Notes under the pieces: generated by a model
The model's input: the letters and a program-made list of their open reading frames with translations, nothing else
The model's database searches: none
Told to the model about the DNA's origin: nothing
Shown: positions 35,245 through 43,348 of the stretch, one piece after another
Numbering within the stretch: position 1 is the first letter of the stretch
How the letters are laid out: the number at the start of each line of letters is the position of its first letter
Assembly: GCA_013214545.1 (NCBI GenBank)
Contig: JABSQB010000004.1
Location: forward strand, 1 to 64,000
Source of the DNA: Henriciella sp.
Lineage (GTDB): Bacteria; Pseudomonadota; Alphaproteobacteria; Caulobacterales; Hyphomonadaceae
Length of the DNA: 64,000 nucleotides
Direction of reading: 5' to 3'
Position numbers and translations under genes: made by a program

Positions 35245-35846
35245 TTATCCTGGGTTTGACCGGATCAATCGGAATGGGAAAAACTGCGACCGCAGCGATA
35301 TTCTCTGCCGCGGGCCTGCCGGTCTATGACGCTGACGCTGCCGTACATGCGCTTTACGAAAAAGGCGGTGCAGCCGTTGGACCTCTGTCCGAAAGGTTTG
35401 GCGATATTCTCAAGAATGGCGCTGTCGATCGTGCCGCTTTGCGGGCAAAAGTTGTAGATGATCCGGACGCGATGAAAGATCTCGAGGGCATTGTTCATCC
35501 CCTGGTCGGGCAAAGCCAGTTGAACTTTCGCCAGCAAGCCCTTGAAAGCGAGTCAAAAATTGCGGTGCTCGATATCCCGCTTTTGTATGAGACGGGCGGT
35601 GATCAACGCTGCGACTATGTTGGGGTCGTCACCGCGCCCGCTGAGATGCAAAAAGCCCGCGTCCTGGCCCGCGGCGAGATGAGCGAGGAACAGTTCGAGC
35701 AGATCCGGGCCAAACAAATGTCCGACGCCGACAAACGGGCGCGGGCAGACTTTGTCATCAGCACCGCTTTTGGCTTTGACTTCACCCGCGCACACGTTCA
35801 AGCCATAGTAGAGCTTCTAAATGGCCTGGACCTGAATGATGACTGA
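35241..35846 (+). CDS. coaE: Dephospho-CoA kinase
   Basis: 201-aa P-loop kinase for the last step of coenzyme A synthesis. The ATG at 35241 (MIILGLTGSIGMGKTATAA) overlaps the aroE stop as ATGA; a start at 35214 would lie in aroE. P-loop GLTGSIGMGKTATA (residues 5-18), YDADAAVHALYEKGG, and DIPLLYETG, the CoaE lid motif. Standard length; part of the maf-aroE-coaE-dnaQ operon. Confidence 0.95.
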   Translation: MIILGLTGSIGMGKTATAAIFSAAGLPVYDADAAVHALYEKGGAAVGPLSERFGDILKNGAVDRAALRAKVVDDPDAMKDLEGIVHPLVGQSQLNFRQQALESESKIAVLDIPLLYETGGDQRCDYVGVVTAPAEMQKARVLARGEMSEEQFEQIRAKQMSDADKRARADFVISTAFGFDFTRAHVQAIVELLNGLDLNDD

Positions 35847-36537
35847 GACCGTGCGGGAAATCGCTTTCGATACAGAGACGACAGGTCTCGAATGGGACAA
35901 GGATGACCGGATCATCGAACTTGGCGCGGTCGAACTGATCAATCATGTGCCCAGTGGCAAGACCTTTCAGACGTATATCAATCCTGGCCGCCCGGTTTCT
36001 GAAGCGACAATCCAGATCACCGGGATCACGGATGATGACCTGGTCGATAAGCCCGGCTTTGAGGACCCTTCCATTGTCGACGCTTTTTTGGAGTTTATCG
36101 GCGATGCGACTCTGGTGGCGCACAATGCGAAGTTCGATCGCGGGTTTTTGAACATGGAGTTGCAGCGCTGCGGGAAGCCTATCATTCCTGAAGAGCGATG
36201 GGTCGATACGGTTGCGATTGCCCGCAAGAAATATCCAGGTGCGCCAGCAAGTCTCGATGCCTTGTGCAAGCGCTTCGACGTCAATTCGGAAGCGCGGACC
36301 TTTCACGGCGCGTTGCTCGACAGCCAGTTGCTGGCCGAGGTGTATCTCGAATTACTCGGGGGGCGGGCCCGCAAGTTTGATTTCGGTGGAAAGACTGGCG
36401 CTTCGATGGGAGAGCGCGCCCCCGCGGCGCAACGCCCTGCCCCGCTTGATCGCGAAATCCCGGATCAGGATCAGGCAACCCACGCCGAGTTCGTCGACTC
36501 GCTCGGCGAAGATGCAATCTGGAAACGTTACGCCTGA
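35836..36537 (+). CDS. dnaQ: DNA polymerase III epsilon subunit
   Basis: 233-aa 3'-5' proofreading exonuclease of the replicase. ExoI motif EIAFDTETTGLEW carries the metal-binding D11 and E13. ExoII is ATLVAHNAKFDRGFLN, ExoIII includes TFHGALLDSQLLAEVY. The C-terminus (AEFVDSLGEDAIWKRYA) is the segment that contacts the polymerase alpha subunit. Two adjacent ATGs (35836, 35839) are possible. Overlaps the coaE stop and converges onto secB with a 10-base overlap. Confidence 0.95.
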   Translation: MMTETVREIAFDTETTGLEWDKDDRIIELGAVELINHVPSGKTFQTYINPGRPVSEATIQITGITDDDLVDKPGFEDPSIVDAFLEFIGDATLVAHNAKFDRGFLNMELQRCGKPIIPEERWVDTVAIARKKYPGAPASLDALCKRFDVNSEARTFHGALLDSQLLAEVYLELLGGRARKFDFGGKTGASMGERAPAAQRPAPLDREIPDQDQATHAEFVDSLGEDAIWKRYA

Positions 36538-37052
36538 GGCTCAGTCGGCTCGCTTGGAGGTGGTGCCGCCTGTTGCTGAGCGGCAGCTTGGGCCGCGCGC
36601 TGCTTTTGCGAATTGTACAAGGCGCCAAAGTCGACCGGATCAATGCGCAGCGGCGGGAAGCCGCCCTCAGCTGAAATGTCAGCAATAATCCGACGCGCAA
36701 ATGGGAACAGAATGCGCGGACATTCAATGAGAAGAATTGGCTCCATGTCAGCCTGCGAGAAGCCTTGCAGTTGGAACAAGCCGGCATAGTCCATTTCGAT
36801 CAGGAACAATGCGGTGGTTTCCGTGCCAGCTCTGGCTTTCAGTTTCAGCGTGACTTCAAACACACCGTCCTGGCCCTGGCGCGGGGCGGCGCCGACATCG
36901 ATGCTGAGTTCAATGTTCGGTTGATCCTGCACAGCGGCGCCTGGATTCTCGAAGGACAGGTCCTTGATGTACTGGCTAAGGACGCGAATAGCGGGCCCTT
37001 GTTGAGGGGCATTGTCTTGCGGCTGAGTTGCCATATCTGGGGTGTCGGTCAT
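36528..37052 (-). CDS. secB: Protein-export chaperone SecB
   Basis: 174-aa tetrameric chaperone that holds preproteins unfolded for SecA. Core: IRVLSQYIKDLSFENPGA, the hallmark SecB N-terminal block. FEVTLKLKARAG, YAGLFQLQGF and LLIECPRILFPFARRIIADISAEGGFPPLRIDPVDFGALY follow. The C-terminal 25 residues are a Gln/Ala/Pro-rich tail, longer and more repetitive than in E. coli. Convergent with dnaQ, the usual alphaproteobacterial arrangement. Confidence 0.96.
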   Translation of the reverse strand: MTDTPDMATQPQDNAPQQGPAIRVLSQYIKDLSFENPGAAVQDQPNIELSIDVGAAPRQGQDGVFEVTLKLKARAGTETTALFLIEMDYAGLFQLQGFSQADMEPILLIECPRILFPFARRIIADISAEGGFPPLRIDPVDFGALYNSQKQRAAQAAAQQQAAPPPSEPTEPQA

Positions 37053-37176
37053 TGAAATTCACTCTAAGACTAAGATGACACGCGCGTAACATGTGCCACA
37101 ATGTGGCGCAACGGTGGGTGGCACTTCGGCGAAAGCGCCTATATGACACTGAGCAAGACAAAAGAAAGAGTCATAC

Positions 37177-37791
37177 ATGTCTTCATCCATGATCGAATTT
37201 CTGCTCCTTGCAGGCATCGCCCTGTTTATTGGCTGGCGGCTATTCGTGACGCTTGGCCAGGATGATGGTCCGCCGGATGGGCGCAACCGGACGCCAACAC
37301 CAAGCCCGAGCCCAGTTCCGACCGAGCAGGCGCCGGCGAGCGGTGATGTGGTTCAGATGCGCCCAAACTTTACCGGTCCAGCCGCAGCCGGGATGGAAGC
37401 CATTTATGATGCTGATCCAAGCTTTGAGCCGGTTGGCTTCATGCGCGGCGCGCGCGGAGCATATGAAGTGATTGTCGGCGCATTTGGCCGCGGCGATCGT
37501 GCAGCGCTGAAGCCATTGCTCGATACCGATGTTTATGAAGCCTGGGACGCCGCCATCACGGAACGCGAAACGACCGGGGCCGAAGGCCTGCAACTCCTGC
37601 GAATTCGCAAAGCCGAAATCACGGATGCCTCACTTGATGAGACGGGAATGGCTCGCGTGACTGTGCATTACGAGTCTGAACTCGGCGATGGTGAGACCAC
37701 GACCAAGGCCAGCGAACTCTGGACGTTTATGCGCCAGACCAGTTCGTCGGATCCGAACTGGTTGCTGGATGATGTCGATACCGCGGACTAG
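37177..37791 (+). CDS. timA: Tim44-like (TimA) membrane-anchored protein
   Basis: 204-aa protein of the Tim44 family, related to the mitochondrial import motor's membrane anchor. N-terminal transmembrane helix MIEFLLLAGIALFIGWRLF (about residues 5-23), a Pro-rich linker (PTPSPSPVPTEQ), then the Tim44 domain. That domain has FEPVGFMRGARGAYEVIVGAFGRGDRAALKPLLDTDVYEAWDAAI, its most conserved portion. The bacterial role is not settled; it sits between secB and mltA as in other alphaproteobacteria, suggesting an envelope or export link. Confidence 0.88.
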   Translation: MSSSMIEFLLLAGIALFIGWRLFVTLGQDDGPPDGRNRTPTPSPSPVPTEQAPASGDVVQMRPNFTGPAAAGMEAIYDADPSFEPVGFMRGARGAYEVIVGAFGRGDRAALKPLLDTDVYEAWDAAITERETTGAEGLQLLRIRKAEITDASLDETGMARVTVHYESELGDGETTTKASELWTFMRQTSSSDPNWLLDDVDTAD

Positions 37792-37854
37792 TCGCCGCGA
37801 AAGATCACCAATCGTAACTTGAGCCGTCGGGACTTTCGCGCCTAGACTCAGGCC

Positions 37855-39087
37855 ATGCGAATCATTGGCCTTTTGTTCAGCGCCCTGCTCGTTCTGTCAG
37901 GATGCGTCTCCAATTCGCCGCGGCGCGCGCCGCCGCAATCGGTGCAAGTCCAGCCACAGCCGCCGGTTGATCCAAGCTTGTGGGACTCCCTGCCCCGGCC
38001 GGTGGCTTATGACAGCCTGCCCGGATGGCAGACCGCCGATCTCGCGCCCGGCCTTTCTGCGCTCACCCGAAGTTGTGAGGTCTTTGCGGTGCGGGCGCCC
38101 CAAAGTCTGATTTCCAATCGCGCGCCTTGGGCCGGCCGGCATGATGATTGGGCGCCGGCCTGCGCAGCTCTCGATGTCATCGGCGATGCCCAGAGCGCAC
38201 GTGCGGTGATGCAGGCGCTGTTCACGCCTGTTGAAATTGTGGCGCCGGATGGTCAGTCGCGGTTCACAGGCTATTTCGAACCGACCTATGAAGCCCGGCT
38301 TTATCCAGAGCCGCCGTTCACTGAACCTGTTCCGGGCCGCCCGAGTGACCTCATCACCTCGTCTGGAAAAGTCTATCAGACGCTGCCCGATGGAACCCGC
38401 CGCGAATATCCGATCCGGGCAGAGATCACCAGAAACGGCGTCCGGCCCCTGGCCTACGCGCATCCGGCCGACGTCTTCTTCTTGCAGATTCAGGGCTCGG
38501 GCCGCTTGATCTTGCCGGATGGGCGCACCTTGCGGGCGGTTTATGCCGCGAATAATGGCCAGCCTTTCAGGTCGACCGCAAACTGGCTGTTGGAGCGCGG
38601 GTGGATTTCGCGCGGTGAGGCCAGCATGACCGGTATTCGCGCTTGGATGGATCGCACGACGCCCGAGCGCGCACGCCGTGCCATGAACGCTAATCCGCGC
38701 TTTGTCTTCTTTGATATCGAACCCGAAGGCGATCCACGCCTTGGGCCAAAAGGCTCGTTCGGCGTTCCTTTGACGCCTCTAGGATCGATGGCTGTGGACC
38801 TAGATTACCATGCGGGCGGCGTCCCGATGTTTGTCCAGACGACCGCACCAGGCCTCGGCGGCAACTGGTCAGGCCTTGTCGTTTCACAAGATACAGGCGG
38901 CGCCATCAAAGGCGCTGTGCGCGGCGACCTCTATTTCGGAACCGGCGCGAATGCCGGGGCGCGGGCTGATACGGTCAACGCACCCGGCCGGATGTGGGTG
39001 CTGCTGCCGCGCGCAGTTGCTGAGCGGATTCGGATGAACAGCGCCGCGCGCACAAGCAGTACTGGACCTGTCATCTTATCGCCCTAG
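37855..39087 (+). CDS. mltA: Membrane-bound lytic murein transglycosylase A
   Basis: 410-aa outer-membrane lipoprotein cleaving glycan strands of peptidoglycan. Lipoprotein signal with lipobox VLSGC (Cys about residue 17). The MltA fold follows: FTGYFEPTYEARL, then DVFFLQIQGSGRLILPDGRTLRAVYAANNGQPF. The 3D domain carries PGLGGNWSGLVVSQDTGGAIKGAVRGDLYFGTG, with the catalytic aspartate region D-T-G-G-A-I-K-G. Followed after 10 bases by the Smr-domain gene, a conserved pair. Confidence 0.95.
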   Translation: MRIIGLLFSALLVLSGCVSNSPRRAPPQSVQVQPQPPVDPSLWDSLPRPVAYDSLPGWQTADLAPGLSALTRSCEVFAVRAPQSLISNRAPWAGRHDDWAPACAALDVIGDAQSARAVMQALFTPVEIVAPDGQSRFTGYFEPTYEARLYPEPPFTEPVPGRPSDLITSSGKVYQTLPDGTRREYPIRAEITRNGVRPLAYAHPADVFFLQIQGSGRLILPDGRTLRAVYAANNGQPFRSTANWLLERGWISRGEASMTGIRAWMDRTTPERARRAMNANPRFVFFDIEPEGDPRLGPKGSFGVPLTPLGSMAVDLDYHAGGVPMFVQTTAPGLGGNWSGLVVSQDTGGAIKGAVRGDLYFGTGANAGARADTVNAPGRMWVLLPRAVAERIRMNSAARTSSTGPVILSP

Positions 39088-39097
39088 AACGCAGGGC

Positions 39098-39580
39098 ATG
39101 AGTGGCCGCGACCTGACAGACAAAGACAAGCGCGCCTGGGCAGCGGCGACACGAACTGTGAAACCCCTGTCGGGACGTCGCGGGACTCCGGCAGGAACAT
39201 CGCGCCCACAGGAAGCGGATCGTCCGCTCCAGCCACCAAGACTCAGAAACCGTCCTTTGCCAGCCCCGCAAAACCGGCAGAATGAGCGCGCGGTCCGGCG
39301 CGGAAAGCAGGCCATCTCGGCGAGCTTCGACTTGCATGGACATACGCGCGAGAGTGCATTTCAGGTGCTGCCCCGCTTCCTTCGGCTCGAACAAGCCAAA
39401 GGATCTCAATGCGTGATCGTCATCACAGGCAAGGGCAAGCGCGGCGAAGGCATTTTGCGCCAGAGCTTTTTACAATGGCTGGAAATGCCGGAAGCGCGCG
39501 CCTTGATCAGCGGTTATGCGCCAGCCCATGCCCGGCATGGTGGCACCGGTGCCTGGTACGTGTTCTTGAGACGTCGCTGA
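39098..39580 (+). CDS. Smr-domain DNA/RNA nuclease-like protein
   Basis: 160-aa protein with a basic N-terminal half and a C-terminal small MutS-related domain. Signature LDLHGHT appears here as FDLHGHTRESAF (about residues 79-90), followed by VIVITGKGKRGEG and APAHARHGGTGAWYVFLRR, which complete the Smr motif set. Smr domains nick or cleave nucleic acids; in this stand-alone alphaproteobacterial (SmrA/DUF-type) form the target is unknown. Probably cotranscribed with mltA. Confidence 0.85.
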   Translation: MSGRDLTDKDKRAWAAATRTVKPLSGRRGTPAGTSRPQEADRPLQPPRLRNRPLPAPQNRQNERAVRRGKQAISASFDLHGHTRESAFQVLPRFLRLEQAKGSQCVIVITGKGKRGEGILRQSFLQWLEMPEARALISGYAPAHARHGGTGAWYVFLRRR

Positions 39581-39603
39581 GCTTGAGATCCAGGCAAATG
39601 AAA

Positions 39604-39626
39604 AGGGGCAGCCGGAAGCCGCCCCT
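39604..39626 (+). terminator. Hairpin after the mltA-smr genes
   Basis: Stem aggggc / gcccct with an inner ggc-type pairing, 23 bases after the Smr stop. It lacks a strong T-run; a second hairpin follows at once. Confidence 0.5.
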
Positions 39627-39635
39627 GAACACTCA

Positions 39636-39658
39636 ACACACTCTACTTGTGAGTGTGT
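39636..39658. terminator. Second hairpin between smr and mscL
   Basis: Perfect 8-bp stem acacactc / gagtgtgt with a 7-base loop between convergent genes. It may serve as the mscL terminator on the minus strand. Confidence 0.5.
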
Positions 39659-39680
39659 ATACGCCGTCAGTATTAATGAA

Positions 39681-40097
39681 TTACGACTGTTTTGCGAGGA
39701 GATTACGAATTTCCTCGAGCAGTACTTCCTGACGTGGCGGGGCTGGCGGTTCGGCCGGCGCTTCTTCTTCCTTTTTCATCATGTTGTTCATGCCCTTGAT
39801 GATCAGGAACATCACGAACGCGACGATGAGGAAGGAGATGACGGCGGAAATGAATTCGCCGATCTTGATGCTGACGGCCTCAGTGACAACTGATCCGTCT
39901 TCGGCAAGCACGGCTGGCGCCATAACATATTCCCAGCTGCCGAAATCAAGTCCGCCCAGAACCGGGCTGAGCGCCGGTAGAAATACGCCTTGAATGAAGG
40001 CTGTCACCACAGTGGCAAATGCGCCGCCCATGACGAAGCCAACCGCCATGTCGACGAGATTGCCCTTCATGGCAAACTCTTTGAATTCATTGAACAT
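39681..40097 (-). CDS. mscL: Large-conductance mechanosensitive channel
   Basis: 138-aa pentameric safety valve of the inner membrane that opens on hypo-osmotic shock. N-terminus FNEFKEFAMKGNLVDMAVGFVMGGAFATVV is the amphipathic helix plus TM1 with the constriction residues. A periplasmic loop (residues 45-70), TM2 (ISFLIVAFVMFLIIKGMN) and the C-terminal charged bundle EEIRNLLAKQS follow. Length matches the family. Confidence 0.96.
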   Translation of the reverse strand: MFNEFKEFAMKGNLVDMAVGFVMGGAFATVVTAFIQGVFLPALSPVLGGLDFGSWEYVMAPAVLAEDGSVVTEAVSIKIGEFISAVISFLIVAFVMFLIIKGMNNMMKKEEEAPAEPPAPPRQEVLLEEIRNLLAKQS

Positions 40098-40200
40098 ATC
40101 GAACCCCTTTCATGATCCAGACCCCCTAAAAGGTCATGTCATAGACTGTTGGAATTCCGCAAAGCGGTCAATTCCCTGAAACATTAAGGATTACAGAGGG

Positions 40201-40500
40201 TTATCTAGACTCTGGGTCGACGCCGTCATTCACTCTGGCGCGCAATTCCTTGCCAGGCCGGAAGAATGGGACGGACTTTGCCTCTACCTCAACCGACTCG
40301 CCGGTGCGCGGGTTACGGCCTTTACGGGCCTTGCGGTGGCGTACCGAGAAGGCGCCAAAGCCACGCAACTCCACACGGTCGCCGCGCGCCAGCGCTTCGG
40401 CGATCTCGTCGAGAATGACACCGACAACCTTTTCGAGGTCTTCGGGGCGCAAATCGGGATTCTCATCCGCAAGCTTCGCAATCAGTTCGGATCTCAGCAT
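40201..40500 (-). CDS. ihfB: Integration host factor beta subunit
   Basis: 99-aa DNA-bending protein of the HU/IHF family, working as a heterodimer with IHF-alpha. N-terminus [33 protein letters not shown]. The beta-arm consensus is [26 protein letters not shown], and [17 protein letters not shown] completes the fold. The RNPRTG tip contains the conserved intercalating proline. Downstream of rpsA, as in many proteobacteria, but a hairpin terminator lies between them. Confidence 0.95.
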   Translation of the reverse strand: MLRSELIAKLADENPDLRPEDLEKVVGVILDEIAEALARGDRVELRGFGAFSVRHRKARKGRNPRTGESVEVEAKSVPFFRPGKELRARVNDGVDPESR

Positions 40501-40523
40501 GTCTTTGAACCTAAACGAAAAAT

Positions 40524-40548
40524 GCGCCGGAGACTAGGCCTCCGGCGC
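40524..40548 (-). terminator. Intrinsic terminator between rpsA and ihfB
   Basis: Perfect 9-bp stem gcgccggag / ctccggcgc with a 7-base loop. On the minus strand it is followed by ATTTTTCG. It lies 47 bases after the rpsA stop and just before the ihfB start. Confidence 0.8.
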
Positions 40549-40595
40549 AAAATACTTGTCCATTACCAGAAAGTTAGGTGCGGACTTGAACTGAA

Positions 40596-42473
40596 TTAGG
40601 CGTCATCACCTTCTTCGGCTTTTTTCTTCTTTGGAGCTGCCTTCTTTTTCGGAGCCGCCTTTTTCTTCTTAGGCGCCTCCTCAGCTGCAGCTTCTGCCTC
40701 AACCTCTACCTCGGCTTCGGCCTCTGGTTCAGCTTTGGCTTTCGCTTTGGCTTTAGGCTTCGCCTTTGGTTTGGCTTCTTCTTCAGCAGGAGCGTCGCCA
40801 GTTGCGAGGGCTGCACCCAGGATGTCGCCCAGAGATGCGCCGCTATCGGCTGAACCGTATTGTGCGACAGCCTCTTGCTCTTCAGAGATCTCCAGCGCCT
40901 TGATCGACACAGAGATACGGCGAGATGAGCGATCGACTTGCGTTACCTTGGCGTCGACTTTGTCGCCAACTGCGAAACGCTCAGGGCGTTGTTCGCTGCG
41001 GTCGCGCGACAGATCAGAACGACGGATGAAGGCTTTGACGGCTGGATCGCCGAATTCAACCTCGATACCGCCAGACGCAACTTCAGTAACCGTACAGGTC
41101 ACGATGGCGCCGCGCTTGACGCTTGCATTGTCAGCGATTGGATCGCCGCCAACTTGCTTGATGCCGAGCGAAATACGCTCTTTCTCAGTGTCGACGTCGA
41201 GGACGCGTGCAGTAACCGTGTCACCTTTCTGGTAGTTCTGGATCGCTTCCTCACCAGACTGTTCCCAGGAGATGTCGTTGATGTGGACCATACCGTCGAG
41301 GTCTGGGCCGAGGCCAACGAACAGGCCGAACTCAGTGATGCCGCGGACTTCACCTTCAATGTCGGTGCCGACCGGATGCTCAGCCATGAAGGCTGACCAA
41401 GGATTGTCCTGAGTCTGCTTGAGGCCAAGAGAGATGCGGCGCTTCTCAGAATCGACGTCGAGCACTTCGACGAGGACTGCCTGAGAGGTCGATACGATCT
41501 TGCCAGGGTGAACGTTTTTCTTGGTCCAGCTCATTTCAGAAACGTGGATCAGGCCTTCAACACCGTCTTCCAGCTCAACAAATGCACCATAATCGGTGAT
41601 GTTCGTGACCTGACCAGACATGCGTGTGCCGATGGTGTACTTGCTCTCGATATCGTCCCAAGGATCGCTTTCGAGTTGCTTCATACCAAGGCTGATGCGC
41701 TGGGTCTCCGGATTGATCTTGATGATCTGAACTTTGACCGTGTCGCCAACATTGACGACTTGGCTTGGGTGATTGACCCGCTTCCAGCTCATGTCGGTGA
41801 CGTGCAGGAGCCCGTCAATGCCGCCCAGGTCAACGAACGCACCGTAATCGGTGATGTTCTTGACGACGCCTTCGCGGGTATCGCCTTCGTTCATGTCGCC
41901 AACGATCTCGGCGCGCTGTTCGGCGCGGCTCTCTTCAAGGATGGCGCGGCGAGAGACAACAACGTTGCCACGGGCACGGTCCATCTTGAGGATGGCGAAA
42001 GGCTGAACTTCGTTCATCAGCGGGCCAACATCGCGGACGGGGCGAATGTCGACTTGCGAGCCAGGCAGGAAGGCATTGACGCCGCCAAGGTCGACAGTGA
42101 ATCCGCCTTTGACGCGGCCAACAATTGCGCCTTTGACAGGCTCTTCCTTGTTGTAATTGTCTTCGAGACGGATCCAGCTTTCTTCACGGCGTGCTTTGTC
42201 GCGTGACAGAACAGCTTCGCCCATCAGGTTTTCGATCCGGTCGAGATAAACTTCGACAATATCGCCGGCTTCTGGCTGCTTCTCTTCAAGCAGGAATTCT
42301 TTGGCTGCGACACGGCCTTCGGTTTTCAGGCCAACGTCGAGCACGAGAAAATCGCCATTGTTTGAAATGACGGTGGCTGGAACAACCTTGCCCTCTTGCA
42401 GGGTGGCGGCGCCAGCGCTTTCCTCGAACATAGAGGCAAAATCCTCAGTCGAGGGGTTCATTGATTCAGTCAT
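40596..42473 (-). CDS. rpsA: 30S ribosomal protein S1
   Basis: 625-aa mRNA-binding ribosomal protein. Six S1 domains follow one another; the last four are the best conserved (GDTREGVVKNITDYGAFVDLGGIDGLLHVTDMSW; GTRMSGQVTNITDYGAFVELEDGVEGLIHVSEMSW; and so on). From about residue 560 there is an extra about 60-residue tail of alternating Lys/Ala/Pro and Glu/Val/Ala blocks, ending KKKKAEEGDDA and absent from the E. coli protein. Start at 42473 (MTESMNPSTEDFASMFEES), with an alternative Met at residue 5. Lies downstream of cmk (113-base gap), the usual cmk-rpsA pair. Confidence 0.96.
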   Translation of the reverse strand: MTESMNPSTEDFASMFEESAGAATLQEGKVVPATVISNNGDFLVLDVGLKTEGRVAAKEFLLEEKQPEAGDIVEVYLDRIENLMGEAVLSRDKARREESWIRLEDNYNKEEPVKGAIVGRVKGGFTVDLGGVNAFLPGSQVDIRPVRDVGPLMNEVQPFAILKMDRARGNVVVSRRAILEESRAEQRAEIVGDMNEGDTREGVVKNITDYGAFVDLGGIDGLLHVTDMSWKRVNHPSQVVNVGDTVKVQIIKINPETQRISLGMKQLESDPWDDIESKYTIGTRMSGQVTNITDYGAFVELEDGVEGLIHVSEMSWTKKNVHPGKIVSTSQAVLVEVLDVDSEKRRISLGLKQTQDNPWSAFMAEHPVGTDIEGEVRGITEFGLFVGLGPDLDGMVHINDISWEQSGEEAIQNYQKGDTVTARVLDVDTEKERISLGIKQVGGDPIADNASVKRGAIVTCTVTEVASGGIEVEFGDPAVKAFIRRSDLSRDRSEQRPERFAVGDKVDAKVTQVDRSSRRISVSIKALEISEEQEAVAQYGSADSGASLGDILGAALATGDAPAEEEAKPKAKPKAKAKAKAEPEAEAEVEVEAEAAAEEAPKKKKAAPKKKAAPKKKKAEEGDDA

Positions 42474-42586
42474 GGGGTCTCCAATAACGCAGCAAATACG
42501 GGGCTCACCGCCAGATGCACCATGCCTCTGGTCAGACGTCGCTGCGATGTCAGGGATAAGCTTGTGAGGGCTTTTAGATTTGGGCC

Positions 42587-43234
42587 TTACGGACCAGAGC
42601 TCTCAGGTTTTTGGGCGATCACGGCCTCAACCGCTGCCCGCACTTTATCCACAGCCGCGTCTATAGTCAGGTGAGTGGTATCGATCAAGACTGAATCTGC
42701 GGCTGCAATCATCGGTGCATCTTGCCGATTGCGGTCACGCTCATCGCGCTCTTTGAGCTGGGCGATCATATCTTCCAGAGAGAGCGTTTCGCCCTTCTCG
42801 GTCAGTTCTTTCCAGCGACGGGTCGCGCGCCGCTCAACCGATGCATCGATCCAGAGTTTTACATCTGCATCGGGGCACACCACGGTTCCGATATCGCGGC
42901 CATCCAGAACAGCGCCCTTCGGTTGATGCGCAAAGGCGCGCTGTAATTCCAACAGGGCGGCGCGCACCGCCGGGATGGCGGCCACTTTCGACGCAGCCTG
43001 ACCGGCCTCGGCCGTCCGCAATAGTGCTTCCTCATAATCGTTCAGGTCGAGGCTGCGCGCGACTTCTGCCAATGCGTCAGGATCGTCAAAGTCGGCGCCC
43101 TTATTCATGGCCGCGACGCCGGTGGCGCGGTAGAGCCGCCCGGTGTCCATATGCGGCAGCCCGTACCAGCGCGATAGGCGCCGTGCGATGGTGCCTTTCC
43201 CAGAGGCGAGGGTGCCGTCGATTGCGATAATCAT
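42587..43234 (-). CDS. cmk: Cytidylate kinase
   Basis: 215-aa kinase phosphorylating CMP and dCMP. P-loop is IAIDGTLASGKGTIARRL (residues 3-20), a slight variant of the usual GPxGSGKGT. The substrate region is MDTGRLYRATGVAA, then LDGRDIGTVVCPDADVKLWIDAS, and ERDERDRNRQDAPM, the CMP-kinase-specific segment. Normal length. In most alphaproteobacteria aroA directly precedes it; here an S9 peptidase gene lies between. Confidence 0.95.
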   Translation of the reverse strand: MIIAIDGTLASGKGTIARRLSRWYGLPHMDTGRLYRATGVAAMNKGADFDDPDALAEVARSLDLNDYEEALLRTAEAGQAASKVAAIPAVRAALLELQRAFAHQPKGAVLDGRDIGTVVCPDADVKLWIDASVERRATRRWKELTEKGETLSLEDMIAQLKERDERDRNRQDAPMIAAADSVLIDTTHLTIDAAVDKVRAAVEAVIAQKPESSGP

Positions 43235-43296
43235 GGCTGCGGCGATGCGGGATCAAGGCCCGGAAGTCAACGCCTCAATCTGCGCGCAAAGAAAAC

Positions 43297-43320
43297 CGCC
43301 GCCCGAAGCGACGAGCGGCG
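43297..43320 (-). terminator. Terminator after the S9 peptidase gene
   Basis: cgccgc / gcggcg stem with additional internal pairing. On the minus strand it is followed by GGTTTTCTTTG. It separates the peptidase from cmk-rpsA. Confidence 0.75.
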
Positions 43321-43348
43321 ATCTTGTTTTGACGATCAGGTGCCAGAC

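Noticed and set aside
40140-40180. Possible terminator after ihfB
   Set aside because: Imperfect short pairing (ccgc/gcgg) without a T-run; not convincing.
41508-42206. 232-codon plus-strand frame inside rpsA
   Set aside because: Shadow of the S1 repeats.
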